From: Acinetobacter rudis
GTDB lineage: Bacteria; Pseudomonadota; Gammaproteobacteria; Pseudomonadales; Moraxellaceae
Length of the DNA stretch: 39,583 nt
Assembly (NCBI RefSeq): GCF_000829675.1
Contig: NZ_BBRX01000040.1
Location: 1-39,583, forward strand
Direction: 5' to 3'
Part shown: one piece after another, positions 7,227-14,995 of the stretch
Numbering within the stretch: position 1 is the first letter of the stretch
Layout of the letters: the number at the start of each line of letters is the position of its first letter
The notes under the pieces: generated by a model
Database searches by the model: none
The model's input: only the letters and a program-made list of their open reading frames with translations
Told to the model about the DNA's origin: nothing
Program-made: the position numbers and the translations under genes

Positions 7227-8296
7227 AATTCAAAATTAATATGATTGCCCTTTGTGTACTTAGTCTCCCCGTCATCAGTTATGCACAAGCTCCAAAACAG
7301 CAAAATAAAAATTTTAAGCGCTTCTCAATTTCAGCAGGTTGGTTACATGCCATGCCACAGGGTTCAGGCAATCCATTTAACAACCAAACAGCAGTTGCAG
7401 AAGGCACCCAATCTAAAGTCGGGGAAGTCAGTAAAAGTGCTGTACTAGACGCTGCTGTCAAAGATTCAAATCCATTTATCTATGGAACAATTTCAATTTT
7501 CCCAGGACAAGACCTGCCTGCCGCTCTGTCAGGAACAGCCAACATCAATGGCCTATCCAGTTGGCAATCGGCAAATACTGGATTGGAAGCAAATACTGCA
7601 GATACACTGGGAATCATGATGAATTATTATCTCAACGATCATTGGTCTGTTGAGATTAAAGCAGGCATACCACCAACTGTAGATTTAAATGGCAAAGGCA
7701 CTGTATATGCTCCACTACGTGGTAGCAATAAACCATCGCTCTCTGTTTTTTCTGCAGATATCCCACTCGGTGGTAGCATTGACTTACATCAGGACATCCA
7801 TGTGACTGATCTTAGTCAAGGTTCTAAAACAGCTTCGGTACGAGCTTGGTTACCTGCATTTGAATTACACTATCAATTTGGTCAATCAGGTGTAAATAAA
7901 TTTCGTCCTTATGTGGGTGCTGGGCTTTTATACGGATATTTTGACAAAGTTAAACTTAACTCAGGAATTGAATCTGATTTAATCCTCGCGGCACATCGTA
8001 TACAAAACATTTTAGACAATAAAGCAGGTGCTGGATTGGATGGAAAAATCTCATCAGCATCACCATTGGTCAAAGTTAAAGCGACTCAAGCCTATGCCCC
8101 CATAGTCACTGTTGGAGCAACTTATGATTTTACAGATAAATGGTATGCAGTAGGTTCTATCTCTTACTCTCAGATGAACACTGAAGCAAAAATAACCGTA
8201 ACAGATGGCAACACAGGCAATCAATTAATTCGATCAAAAACAAAAGTTGATATTGACCCCATTATTACTTATGTAGGAATGGGATATAGATTCTAG
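7223..8296 (+). CDS. OmpW-family outer-membrane porin, long form (paralog 1)
   Basis: A 357-residue outer-membrane protein with a signal peptide (cut near SYAQA, residue 23) and a C-terminal GYRF ending. OmpW landmarks are FSISAGWLHAMPQGSGNP near the N-terminus, NTGLEANTADTLGIMMNYYLNDHWSVEIKAGIPP in the middle, and FRPYVGAGLLYGYFD with VDIDPIITYVGMGYRF at the end. Classical OmpW/AlkL proteins have about 210-230 residues. This one has two extra segments: one after the first strand (about residues 50-110) and one between strands containing HRIQNILDN (about 250-285). OmpW proteins form narrow eight-stranded barrels that let small hydrophobic molecules through. A close paralog lies 1.8 kb downstream. 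Confidence 0.8.
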   Translation: MKFKINMIALCVLSLPVISYAQAPKQQNKNFKRFSISAGWLHAMPQGSGNPFNNQTAVAEGTQSKVGEVSKSAVLDAAVKDSNPFIYGTISIFPGQDLPAALSGTANINGLSSWQSANTGLEANTADTLGIMMNYYLNDHWSVEIKAGIPPTVDLNGKGTVYAPLRGSNKPSLSVFSADIPLGGSIDLHQDIHVTDLSQGSKTASVRAWLPAFELHYQFGQSGVNKFRPYVGAGLLYGYFDKVKLNSGIESDLILAAHRIQNILDNKAGAGLDGKISSASPLVKVKATQAYAPIVTVGATYDFTDKWYAVGSISYSQMNTEAKITVTDGNTGNQLIRSKTKVDIDPIITYVGMGYRF

Positions 8297-8303
8297 ATAC
8301 AGC

Positions 8304-8338
8304 AAGGTGTTGATAAAATCATCAACACCTTAACTTTT
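8304..8338 (+). terminator. Terminator after the first ompW-like gene
   Basis: A perfect 11-bp stem (AAGGTGTTGAT, 8304-8314, with 8321-8331), 6-nt loop, followed by AACTTTT. Confidence 0.65.
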
Positions 8339-8455
8339 CAACTCTTTTAAAAACATCAAAATATTAACTTATCCTATTGATAAGTGAATATTTCCTGTCG
8401 CTATCCAATCCAGTTCGATTTACAATGATTCTGCTCATTTATCAATGGATTGATT

Positions 8456-9670
8456 ATGTCTACAACTCGTTCGTTTACCCAACCAATGATCTATATGCTT
8501 ATTGGTAGTGCCTTGATCTTGGCACTTTCATTAGGAATTCGTCATGCTTTTGGCCTTTACTTGGTCCCGATGAGCCACGAATTTGGTTGGGGGCATCAAG
8601 TATTTAGTTTAGCGATTGCAATGCAAAACTTAATATGGGGCGCGGTTCAGCCAATTACAGGTGCTTTTGCTGATAAGTATGGCAGTAAAATTGTTGTTGC
8701 TGTCGGCGGGGTTTTGTATTGTATTGGACTATTACTCATGGCGATGAGTTCAACCAGCGCCTTACTCAATTTAAGTGCGGGATTAATTATTGGCTTAGCT
8801 TTGTCTGCTACATCATTTTCAGTATTACTTTCTGCTGTAGGTCGAGCTGTTCCACCTGAAAAACGCGGTATGGCAATGGGGATTGCCAGTGCAGCAGGTT
8901 CATTTGGCCAATTTATTATGCTACCCACCACTTTATTATTTTTAAAACATTTTGGTTGGTCAGCATCATTAATGATCAGTGCAATATTAGTTGCTCTAGT
9001 ATTACCTTTAGCGTGGTTATTAAAAGCCCCAATTTACCAAACGAAATCAGGTCATGCTGTATCAGCACCTGCGCTTAGCTTTAAACAAGTATTGCATCGA
9101 GTTAAACAACATAAACCTTTTTGGTTTTTAGCAATGGGCTTTTTAGTCTGCGGCTTTCAAGTGGTATTTCTAGGCGTACATCTTCCGGGTTATCTAATTG
9201 ATCATGGTTTTTCAGCAACAACAGGAACTGTATTCTTAGCACTCATCGGTCTATTTAATATTGTAGGGACTTATACCGCTGGTTGGCTGGGTGATAAATA
9301 TTCCAAACCTAAATTACTGATGTGGCTTTATGCGATTCGAGGATTCAGTATTATTGCCTTTCTTGCGCTTCCGCTAAGTTTATTTACGATTTATACCTTT
9401 GGCATTATCATGGGTTTGCTCTGGCTGTCTACAGTTCCACTGACCAATGGAATCGTCGCACAAATGTTCGGTGTTAAATATTTAACTATGCTCAGTGGAT
9501 TGGTATTCTTCACTCATCAAATCGGTTCATTCTTTGGTGGTTGGTTAGGTGGCCTCAATCATGATTTAATGGGAAACTATAACTATATTTGGGTAATATC
9601 AATTGTTTTAAGCTTCTTTGCTGTTTTTATGCATTCATTCGTCACAGAGGAAACTGTCATCCATGATTAA
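8456..9670 (+). CDS. MFS transporter, oxalate/formate antiporter or monocarboxylate type
   Basis: A 404-residue, twelve-helix major facilitator permease of the inner membrane. Visible signatures are RHAFGLYLVPMSHEFGWG in helix 1, the GAFADKYGSK loop 2-3 motif (G-x-x-x-D-x-x-G), VPPEKRGMAMGIASAAGSFGQF in helix 5, and GWLGDKYSKPK in loop 8-9. This arrangement resembles the OFA/MCT-like branch that carries small carboxylates. The start is ATG 8456 with GGA upstream; the in-frame TTG two codons earlier is less likely. Its end overlaps a 44-codon reading frame. The two flanking OmpW porins suggest that the inner- and outer-membrane steps of one uptake or efflux route are encoded together, but no substrate can be assigned. 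Confidence 0.75.
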   Translation: MSTTRSFTQPMIYMLIGSALILALSLGIRHAFGLYLVPMSHEFGWGHQVFSLAIAMQNLIWGAVQPITGAFADKYGSKIVVAVGGVLYCIGLLLMAMSSTSALLNLSAGLIIGLALSATSFSVLLSAVGRAVPPEKRGMAMGIASAAGSFGQFIMLPTTLLFLKHFGWSASLMISAILVALVLPLAWLLKAPIYQTKSGHAVSAPALSFKQVLHRVKQHKPFWFLAMGFLVCGFQVVFLGVHLPGYLIDHGFSATTGTVFLALIGLFNIVGTYTAGWLGDKYSKPKLLMWLYAIRGFSIIAFLALPLSLFTIYTFGIIMGLLWLSTVPLTNGIVAQMFGVKYLTMLSGLVFFTHQIGSFFGGWLGGLNHDLMGNYNYIWVISIVLSFFAVFMHSFVTEETVIHD

Positions 9671-9797
9671 CTCTACACGGATATCCAAAATTATATTATT
9701 CCTGAGCCTTGGTGGATTATTGCTACTTGCCTTGTCGCTTTGGCTCACCACACCTGATTTATTCATCTATTTCAACCAAGCTTTTTGTGCTCATTAA
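9663..9797 (+). CDS. 44-residue single-helix membrane protein coupled to the MFS transporter
   Basis: A small reading frame that begins 8 bp inside the end of the transporter gene (ATG 9663). It encodes a short polar N-terminus (MINSTRISK), one hydrophobic helix (IILFLSLGGLLLLALSLWL) and a short tail ending CAH. The stop codon sits in the loop of the terminator hairpin, so the gene fills exactly the space between transporter and terminator. Small single-helix partner subunits are known next to some MFS transporters. I do not recognise this sequence as a named one, and the role is inferred from coupling and topology. Confidence 0.55.
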   Translation: MINSTRISKIILFLSLGGLLLLALSLWLTTPDLFIYFNQAFCAH

Positions 9798-9813
9798 TTT
9801 GAGCACAGCTTTT
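9787..9813 (+). terminator. Terminator after the MFS/small-protein pair
   Basis: A 7-bp stem GTGCTCA/TGAGCAC (9787-9793 with 9800-9806), followed by AGCTTTT. The stop codon of the 44-residue protein lies in the loop. Confidence 0.6.
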
Positions 9814-9852
9814 AAAATGACTTAATTATCTATCCTCTTCTCAAAATCATAT

Positions 9853-9898
9853 TCAAACACACACCTCTTTCAAACTTACACCGTGTTTGATTTTTTTT
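9853..9898 (+). terminator. Second terminator-like hairpin with a T8 run
   Basis: TCAAACAC (9853-9860) pairs with GTGTTTGA (9883-9890) across a 22-nt loop and is followed by eight T. It could be a back-up terminator, or an attenuator if the second ompW promoter lies upstream of it. Confidence 0.45.
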
Positions 9899-10020
9899 AC
9901 CAGTTATTAAACATAATAAGTACACAATTAAAAAAAACAAACTACATTATTCATGATCCGTGAAAAGATTTTTAACCTATGCTGAAAGAACTTTGAATAT
10001 TTACATCCAATATTCACCAT

Positions 10021-10076
10021 GACTTAACTTAAAACCAGTATTACATCTGCTGTTTTAAGGATTAGGGAATTAAGTC
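10021..10076 (+). promoter_or_regulatory. Structured leader upstream of the second ompW gene
   Basis: Two stems stacked on one arm: GACTTAA (10021-10027) with TTAAGTC (10070-10076), and CTTAAAAC (10028-10035) with GTTTTAAG (10052-10059). The 3' arm carries a 10-nt bulge. A separate 8-bp inverted repeat (TGAATATT-N7-AATATTCA, 9994-10016) lies just upstream and could be an operator. Nothing else is visible in the 9814-10138 gap. Confidence 0.4.
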
Positions 10077-10138
10077 AGGTTAAAAACAGTGAGACTTTTA
10101 ATAAAGTTCACAGATAAGTCAGACATGGAGTCATAAAA

Positions 10139-11275
10139 ATGAGAAAAGTCATTTACGGCGTATTATTATCAATCAACACCCTACCTGTATTAGCACATAG
10201 TGCATCACCTTATTTTAGTTTTAAAGATGGTGATGGCTTTAAACGTTTTTCTGTCTCTGCGGGCTGGTTACATGCAGCCCCTCAAGGTAGTGCAAACCCA
10301 ATCAATAATACTACTGCCGCTAAAAATGGTCGTTATAAAGTTGGTGATGTAAAAGTAGACTCAGTAAATTCAAGTATTGCACAAACTGAAGAAGGCGATG
10401 CTGCTAAAAAGAAATTAATGGATGTAGTCAAATTAGGCGAAACATTTGGATTAATTAAAGATGGCACTCTTACAGGCAACATGAGTGGCTCCGTCGATAT
10501 TAACAGCCTAGAAAACTGGACCAGTCCCGATACCGGTTTAGAAGCTGATTCGGTAGATACTCTTGGACTCATGTTTAATTATTATTTTACGGATAATTGG
10601 TCCGTTGAAGTCAAAGCTGGAATTCCACCTGATGTTGATATTCAAGGCAAGGGTCAAATATCTGCACCACTTTCAGGTATTGCACGGCCTAAAGGTGAAC
10701 TTCCACCAGGATTAATTAATAATATCGCAAATGGACTTATTGACGGCATTGGCGATATTCCACTAGATACTCAAATCCCGATTACCAACTTAACTCAAGG
10801 AAGTACTGCCGCTACAGCACGAGCTTGGTTACCCGCAGCAGAAATCCATTATCAGTTTGGTAAATCTGGAGTAAATAAATTTCGTCCTTATGTCGGTGCA
10901 GGGGTAATTTATGGTTATTTTGACAAAGTAAAATTAAACTCAGGCATAGAAGCAGATCTCATTTCTGCTGGCCACCGTATTCAGAATATTTTAGACAATC
11001 AAGCAGGTGCAGCACTTGATAATAAAATCTCTTCTGCTGATCCTAGAGTCAAAGTTGAAGCCGATGATGCTTTTGCCCCTATTGTAACCTTAGGTGCAAC
11101 CTATGACTTCAATGAAAATTGGTATGCCGTCGGTTCTGTTTCCTACGCCAAAATGAATACCGATATCAAACTGACCGTGACAGATAATAATACTGGTCAG
11201 AGTTTAATTCGCTCATCCACCAAACTTGATATTGATCCAATCATCACGTATATGGGGATTGGCTATCGTTTTTAA
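10139..11275 (+). CDS. OmpW-family outer-membrane porin, long form (paralog 2)
   Basis: A 378-residue paralog of the OmpW-like protein at 7.2 kb. It has a signal peptide (MRKVIYGVLLSINTLPVLAHS) and then the same landmarks: GFKRFSVSAGWLHAAPQGS, TSPDTGLEADSVDTLGLMFNYY, VNKFRPYVGAGVIYGYFDKV, HRIQNILDNQAGA and a final GYRF. It differs from paralog 1 mainly in a longer insert after the first strand (about residues 60-120, with EEGDAAKKK) and in the loop PKGELPPGLINNIANG (about 183-198). The barrel strands are nearly the same while the loops diverge, as expected for pores with different specificity. GGAG precedes the start, and a long structured leader separates it from the MFS gene, so the two porins are probably regulated independently. 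Confidence 0.8.
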   Translation: MRKVIYGVLLSINTLPVLAHSASPYFSFKDGDGFKRFSVSAGWLHAAPQGSANPINNTTAAKNGRYKVGDVKVDSVNSSIAQTEEGDAAKKKLMDVVKLGETFGLIKDGTLTGNMSGSVDINSLENWTSPDTGLEADSVDTLGLMFNYYFTDNWSVEVKAGIPPDVDIQGKGQISAPLSGIARPKGELPPGLINNIANGLIDGIGDIPLDTQIPITNLTQGSTAATARAWLPAAEIHYQFGKSGVNKFRPYVGAGVIYGYFDKVKLNSGIEADLISAGHRIQNILDNQAGAALDNKISSADPRVKVEADDAFAPIVTLGATYDFNENWYAVGSVSYAKMNTDIKLTVTDNNTGQSLIRSSTKLDIDPIITYMGIGYRF

Positions 11276-11350
11276 TCGCTTTTACTCAGCTGTGAAGTGA
11301 GTATTCTGACCTAAGACTTTATTTTTTAAAAAGTCTATTAATCGAGCAAT

Positions 11351-11402
11351 AAAAATAGCCTGTATTTCTTTCTACACAACGATGTGAGATTAAAATACAG
11401 GC
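11351..11402 (-). terminator. Terminator of sthA
   Basis: A 10-bp stem (GCCTGTATTT, 11358-11367, with 11393-11402) and a 25-nt loop. On the minus strand it is followed by TATTTTTATT. Confidence 0.65.
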
Positions 11403-11458
11403 CACTTGTGAAACGGTAAACTGTTAAATCAATATGTGATTATACAGTTTGAACTCAA

Positions 11459-12877
11459 TTAAAATAGACGATTCATACCATTTAAAGTGGCTACACGATA
11501 AGCCTCTGCCATGGTTGGGTAGTTAAATGTTGTTTCAACAAAGTACATGATTGAGTTTTTAGGACTCTTCATTACTGCTTGACCAATATGAATAATCTCA
11601 GCAGCGTTATTACCAAAGCAGTGAATCCCCAAAATTTCTAAGGTATCACGGTGGAATAAAATCTTTAATTCCCCAACTGTATCACCAGTAATTTGGGCAC
11701 GAGCTAAATGACGGAAAGAAGATTGTCCAACTTCATAGGGAATTTTTTCTTCAGTCAATTGTTGCTCAGTCTTACCAATTGATGAAATTTCAGGAATAGT
11801 ATAAATCCCTGTAGGAATATCAGTTACTGGCTTAACATTTTTCTCGCCACTACTCATATTGGTACCAGCACAACGACCTTGGTCATAGGCAGCAGAAGCC
11901 AATGATGGCCAGCCAATCACATCACCGGCTGCGTAAATATTGTCAACTTCAGTTTGATACTGTTCATTTACGGTGAGCTGACCACGGCTGTTCGGTGTAA
12001 TGCCTACATTTTCAAGACCTAAACCATCAGTATTTCCTGAACGACCATTACACCATAAAATCGCATCTGCCTTAATTTTCTTACCACTTTGCATATAGAG
12101 CACAACGTGATCATCACCTGTTTCAAGGTGATCGATTTGCTCATTGTGGCGAATCAGCACGCCTTGTTCACGTAAGTGATAAGACAAAGCATCTGAGATT
12201 TCATCATCTAAATAACTTAATAGTTTCGGCTGAGTATTAATCAGATCAACTTTCAGGCCCAATCCAATAAAGATTGAAGCATATTCACAGCCAATCACGC
12301 CTGCACCATAAATAATGACTTTATGTACTGAATAATCTAGATCTAAAATTTTATCCGAATCAAACACACGAGGATGCTCAAAGTCGAGCCCTTGTGGATG
12401 ATATGGGCGACTACCTGTTGCGATTACAATTTGCTTGCAAATAATTGACTCTGTTAAACCGTCATCACTAAATACTAAAACAGTACTTTTATCTTGGATA
12501 TAAGCACGGCCATGGAATACATCTATATTGTTGCGATCATAAAACCGGCTGTGAGTATCCACTTGCTGTTGAATGACTTTGTGTGCATTACGTAACACTT
12601 GTTTCATGGTGAACTGTTTCCACTCACCTACTTTTTGAAACATTGGATCACGTTGATAACGAATAATGCTCGATACAGTTTGACGTAAAGCTTTACTTGG
12701 AATTGTTCCTACATGAGTACAGTTACCACCAAGCTGATCACGTTGGTCTACAATTGCAACTCGTTTTCCAGATTTAGCCAGCTTCATTGCCGCGCCTTCA
12801 CCCGCTGGGCCTGAACCGAGTACAACAACGTCATACTTCAGGAAATTCCCAGCAACGATATCTTTTTTACGAGGCAT
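11459..12877 (-). CDS. sthA: Soluble pyridine nucleotide transhydrogenase
   Basis: A 472-residue flavoprotein of the dihydrolipoamide-dehydrogenase fold. It moves hydride between NADPH and NAD+ in the cytosol and so drains excess NADPH. It shows the FAD-binding GSGPAG (21-26), the [16 protein letters not shown] stretch where only C53 of the usual Cys-x4-Cys redox pair remains and T58 replaces the second Cys, the NAD(P)-binding [14 protein letters not shown], the second FAD contact [14 protein letters not shown], and the C-terminal dimer domain. The lost second cysteine is what separates SthA from lipoamide dehydrogenase. AAAGGAG precedes the start. It diverges from lipA; there is no obvious operon partner. 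Confidence 0.93.
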   Translation of the reverse strand: MPRKKDIVAGNFLKYDVVVLGSGPAGEGAAMKLAKSGKRVAIVDQRDQLGGNCTHVGTIPSKALRQTVSSIIRYQRDPMFQKVGEWKQFTMKQVLRNAHKVIQQQVDTHSRFYDRNNIDVFHGRAYIQDKSTVLVFSDDGLTESIICKQIVIATGSRPYHPQGLDFEHPRVFDSDKILDLDYSVHKVIIYGAGVIGCEYASIFIGLGLKVDLINTQPKLLSYLDDEISDALSYHLREQGVLIRHNEQIDHLETGDDHVVLYMQSGKKIKADAILWCNGRSGNTDGLGLENVGITPNSRGQLTVNEQYQTEVDNIYAAGDVIGWPSLASAAYDQGRCAGTNMSSGEKNVKPVTDIPTGIYTIPEISSIGKTEQQLTEEKIPYEVGQSSFRHLARAQITGDTVGELKILFHRDTLEILGIHCFGNNAAEIIHIGQAVMKSPKNSIMYFVETTFNYPTMAEAYRVATLNGMNRLF

Positions 12878-13031
12878 TAAAAGCTCCTTTAAAAAACTAA
12901 TTTTTTTTACGAAATTGTTAGATATTATGACCTAAACTATTCCGTTTTAGTGTATTTCTGTTGAATATATTATGTGATAACAACATTTAGTAAATGAATA
13001 GTTAAACTATCCTATCATATTACAATTTCGT

Positions 13032-13037
13032 TATAAT
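13032..13037 (+). promoter_or_regulatory. Perfect -10 box ahead of lipA
   Basis: TATAAT at 13032-13037, 43 bp before the lipA ATG. No good -35 is seen at 16-18 bp, which suggests an activator or a weak promoter. Confidence 0.4.
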
Positions 13038-13079
13038 GACCTCAGATCCTTCTCGCCGTCAAAACAGTGGAACATAAAT

Positions 13080-14093
13080 ATGTCTGAAAGCCGTAAACCA
13101 GAACAGGGTGTTAAACTTCGTGGTGCTGAAAAAGTTGCACGTATACCTGTAAAAGTGATTCCTACGGTCGAAGCTGCCCGCAAACCAGATTGGATTCGTG
13201 TCAAGATGTCTGCTCCTGAAGAAGTGCAGCGCATCAAAACCACTTTACGTGCACAAAAACTACATACGGTTTGTGAAGAAGCTGCGTGCCCAAACTTACC
13301 TGAGTGTTTTGGTGGAGGTACAGCAACCTTTATGATTATGGGTGATATCTGTACACGTCGCTGCCCATTTTGTGATGTTGCGCATGGACGTCCGAATGCA
13401 CTTGATGTAGACGAACCACGCCACATGGCTGAAACAATTTCTAATCTCGGTCTTAAGTACGCTGTAATCACGTCTGTTGACCGCGACGATCTACATGATG
13501 GCGGTGCACAACACTTTGTCGACTGTATTCAAGAAACACGTAAACTCAGTCCAAAAACACTGCTCGAAATCTTGGTACCAGACTTCCGTGGTCGTATGGA
13601 TATTGCGCTACGCATCATGACTGAATGTCCACCAGATGTGTTTAACCACAACATTGAGACTGTGCCACGTTTATATAAAGCCATGCGCCCAGGTTCAGAC
13701 TATCAGCACTCTTTAACGCTGCTAAAAATGTTTAAAGAATACTGCCCTGAAGTCCCAACCAAATGTGGTTTGATGGTTGGTATTGGTGAAACTGAAGAAG
13801 AAGTAATTGCTCTACTTGATGACCTAAAAGCGCATGATGTTGACTATGTAACAATTGGACAGTATCTACAGCCGTCTAAGCAACACGCACCGATTGATCG
13901 CTATGTAACTCCTGAAGAGTTTGAACGTTATACTGCCCATGGGCAAAAGCTTGGGTTTAAAAATATCTGGGCTGCACCAATGGTTCGTTCAAGCTACTTT
14001 GCTGACCGCCAATACTACGGTGAACCAGTACCGGGTGTACGTCGCAAAACTGATCCTGTGAAGAAAATTGCAGTACAAGTGATTGAAGCCTAA
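13080..14093 (+). CDS. lipA: Lipoyl synthase
   Basis: A 337-residue radical-SAM enzyme that inserts two sulfurs into protein-bound octanoyl groups to make lipoyl cofactors for pyruvate and 2-oxoglutarate dehydrogenase and the glycine cleavage system. The auxiliary cluster cysteines are C65, C70 and C76 ([12 protein letters not shown]), and the radical-SAM triad is C91, C95 and C98 (CTRRCPFC). The RSSY segment near the C-terminus supplies the serine ligand. The start is ATG 13080 with GGA upstream. The gene stands alone (lipB is not adjacent) and is closed by a terminator. Confidence 0.96.
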   Translation: MSESRKPEQGVKLRGAEKVARIPVKVIPTVEAARKPDWIRVKMSAPEEVQRIKTTLRAQKLHTVCEEAACPNLPECFGGGTATFMIMGDICTRRCPFCDVAHGRPNALDVDEPRHMAETISNLGLKYAVITSVDRDDLHDGGAQHFVDCIQETRKLSPKTLLEILVPDFRGRMDIALRIMTECPPDVFNHNIETVPRLYKAMRPGSDYQHSLTLLKMFKEYCPEVPTKCGLMVGIGETEEEVIALLDDLKAHDVDYVTIGQYLQPSKQHAPIDRYVTPEEFERYTAHGQKLGFKNIWAAPMVRSSYFADRQYYGEPVPGVRRKTDPVKKIAVQVIEA

Positions 14094-14117
14094 ATAAATA
14101 GACTTCAACTAAATTTA

Positions 14118-14148
14118 AGCTCTCGTTAATCGAGGGCTTTTTATTTTT
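14118..14148 (+). terminator. Terminator of lipA
   Basis: An 8-bp stem AGCTCTCG/CGAGGGCT (one G-T pair), loop TTAAT, followed by a T-rich tail (TTTTTATTTTT). Confidence 0.8.
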
Positions 14149-14260
14149 CAAAGCGTCTTAGCATTAAGTCACATTGGCGTTTGCATACACTGCTGTTAAA
14201 TTACACAACTCAAAGTTCTCTACAAATTTCACTTTGCTTGAGTTGATGAAGGAATACAGC

Positions 14261-14644
14261 ATGTCACAACAAGATTATGAACAAGGCCTCGCGGTACGTA
14301 CTGAAGTTATGGGTGCGGAGTTTGTGCAACGTGCACAACAAAATACTGTCGAATTTACAGAACCATTACAAGATTGGATTAATGAACATGCTTGGGGCTC
14401 GACTTGGCAGCGCGAAGGTGTACTACCACGCAAGTATCGTTCATTAATTACCTTAGCTTTTTTAACTGCGCTAAAAAGCCCAACTGAATTAAAAGGCCAT
14501 GTCCGCGGCGCGCTCAATAACGGCGCAAGTGTTGAGGAAATTCAAGAAGTGTTATTACATAGCTTACCCTACTGTGGTGCACCTGCTGCTCAAGAAGCTT
14601 TCCGCGCTGCACTAGAGGTTATTCAAGAGTATCAAGCAAAATAA
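14261..14644 (+). CDS. Carboxymuconolactone-decarboxylase family protein (PcaC-like)
   Basis: A 127-residue all-helical protein of the CMD/AhpD fold. The segments EQGLAVRTEVMG, PLQDWINEHAWGSTWQREG, PRKYRSLITLAFLTAL and LKGHVRGALNNGASVEEIQEVLLHSLPYCGAPAAQEAF follow 4-carboxymuconolactone decarboxylase closely, including the histidine of the KGHVRGALNNG helix and PYCGAPAA. PcaC decarboxylates 4-carboxymuconolactone in protocatechuate breakdown. No other pca gene is in the window, so a paralog with another role is equally possible. The start is ATG 14261 with AAGGAA upstream; the frame is open further upstream to a TTG, but without a ribosome site. Confidence 0.75.
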   Translation: MSQQDYEQGLAVRTEVMGAEFVQRAQQNTVEFTEPLQDWINEHAWGSTWQREGVLPRKYRSLITLAFLTALKSPTELKGHVRGALNNGASVEEIQEVLLHSLPYCGAPAAQEAFRAALEVIQEYQAK

Positions 14645-14663
14645 AACACCAAATAACTGTTCA

Positions 14664-14695
14664 ATCCAAGTACAGTGTGCTCATTGTACTTGGAT
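14664..14695 (+). terminator. Hairpin after the PcaC-like gene
   Basis: A perfect 11-bp stem (ATCCAAGTACA, 14664-14674, with 14685-14695) and a 10-nt loop. Only ACTTTC follows, so it is a weak intrinsic terminator or an mRNA stabiliser. Confidence 0.5.
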
Positions 14696-14821
14696 ACTTT
14701 CACAGCAAACGATTCGAAAATTTGAATCAATTAAAAACATCTAATTTCCTCGAAATTATTTATGTATCGTAAAAAAGTTGTTTTCTTTAGATACATTAAT
14801 TAAACCACCGATTAAACATTG

Positions 14822-14833
14822 AACTGATCAGTT
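14822..14833. promoter_or_regulatory. 12-bp palindrome upstream of fadL, candidate operator
   Basis: AACTGATCAGTT, a perfect palindrome 7 bp before TTGTCA (14841-14846, possible -35; the -10 region GTATTTA is weak). Its position 160 bp before the FadL-type gene suggests a regulator site. The remainder of the 14696-14995 gap is A+T-rich leader. Confidence 0.35.
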
Positions 14834-14995
14834 TACAAAATTGTCATTTTTTACCCTGTTAGAGTATTTACTCCTATTTTTTATATGATATTTTGTAAAA
14901 AGAAGTAAATTAAGACTAAAATGCAAAACTCAATTTATTTTGTAGACCCACACGCCCTTAGGCAATTCATTTTATTATTTTAGGGAAGCATTAAA

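Noticed and set aside
11459..12877. sthA as lipoamide dehydrogenase or mercuric reductase
   Set aside because: The second redox cysteine is replaced by Thr58, and no 2-oxoacid dehydrogenase genes are adjacent.
13031..13471. A 146-codon minus-strand frame opposite lipA
   Set aside because: Antisense to the conserved radical-SAM part of lipA, so a shadow of its codon pattern.
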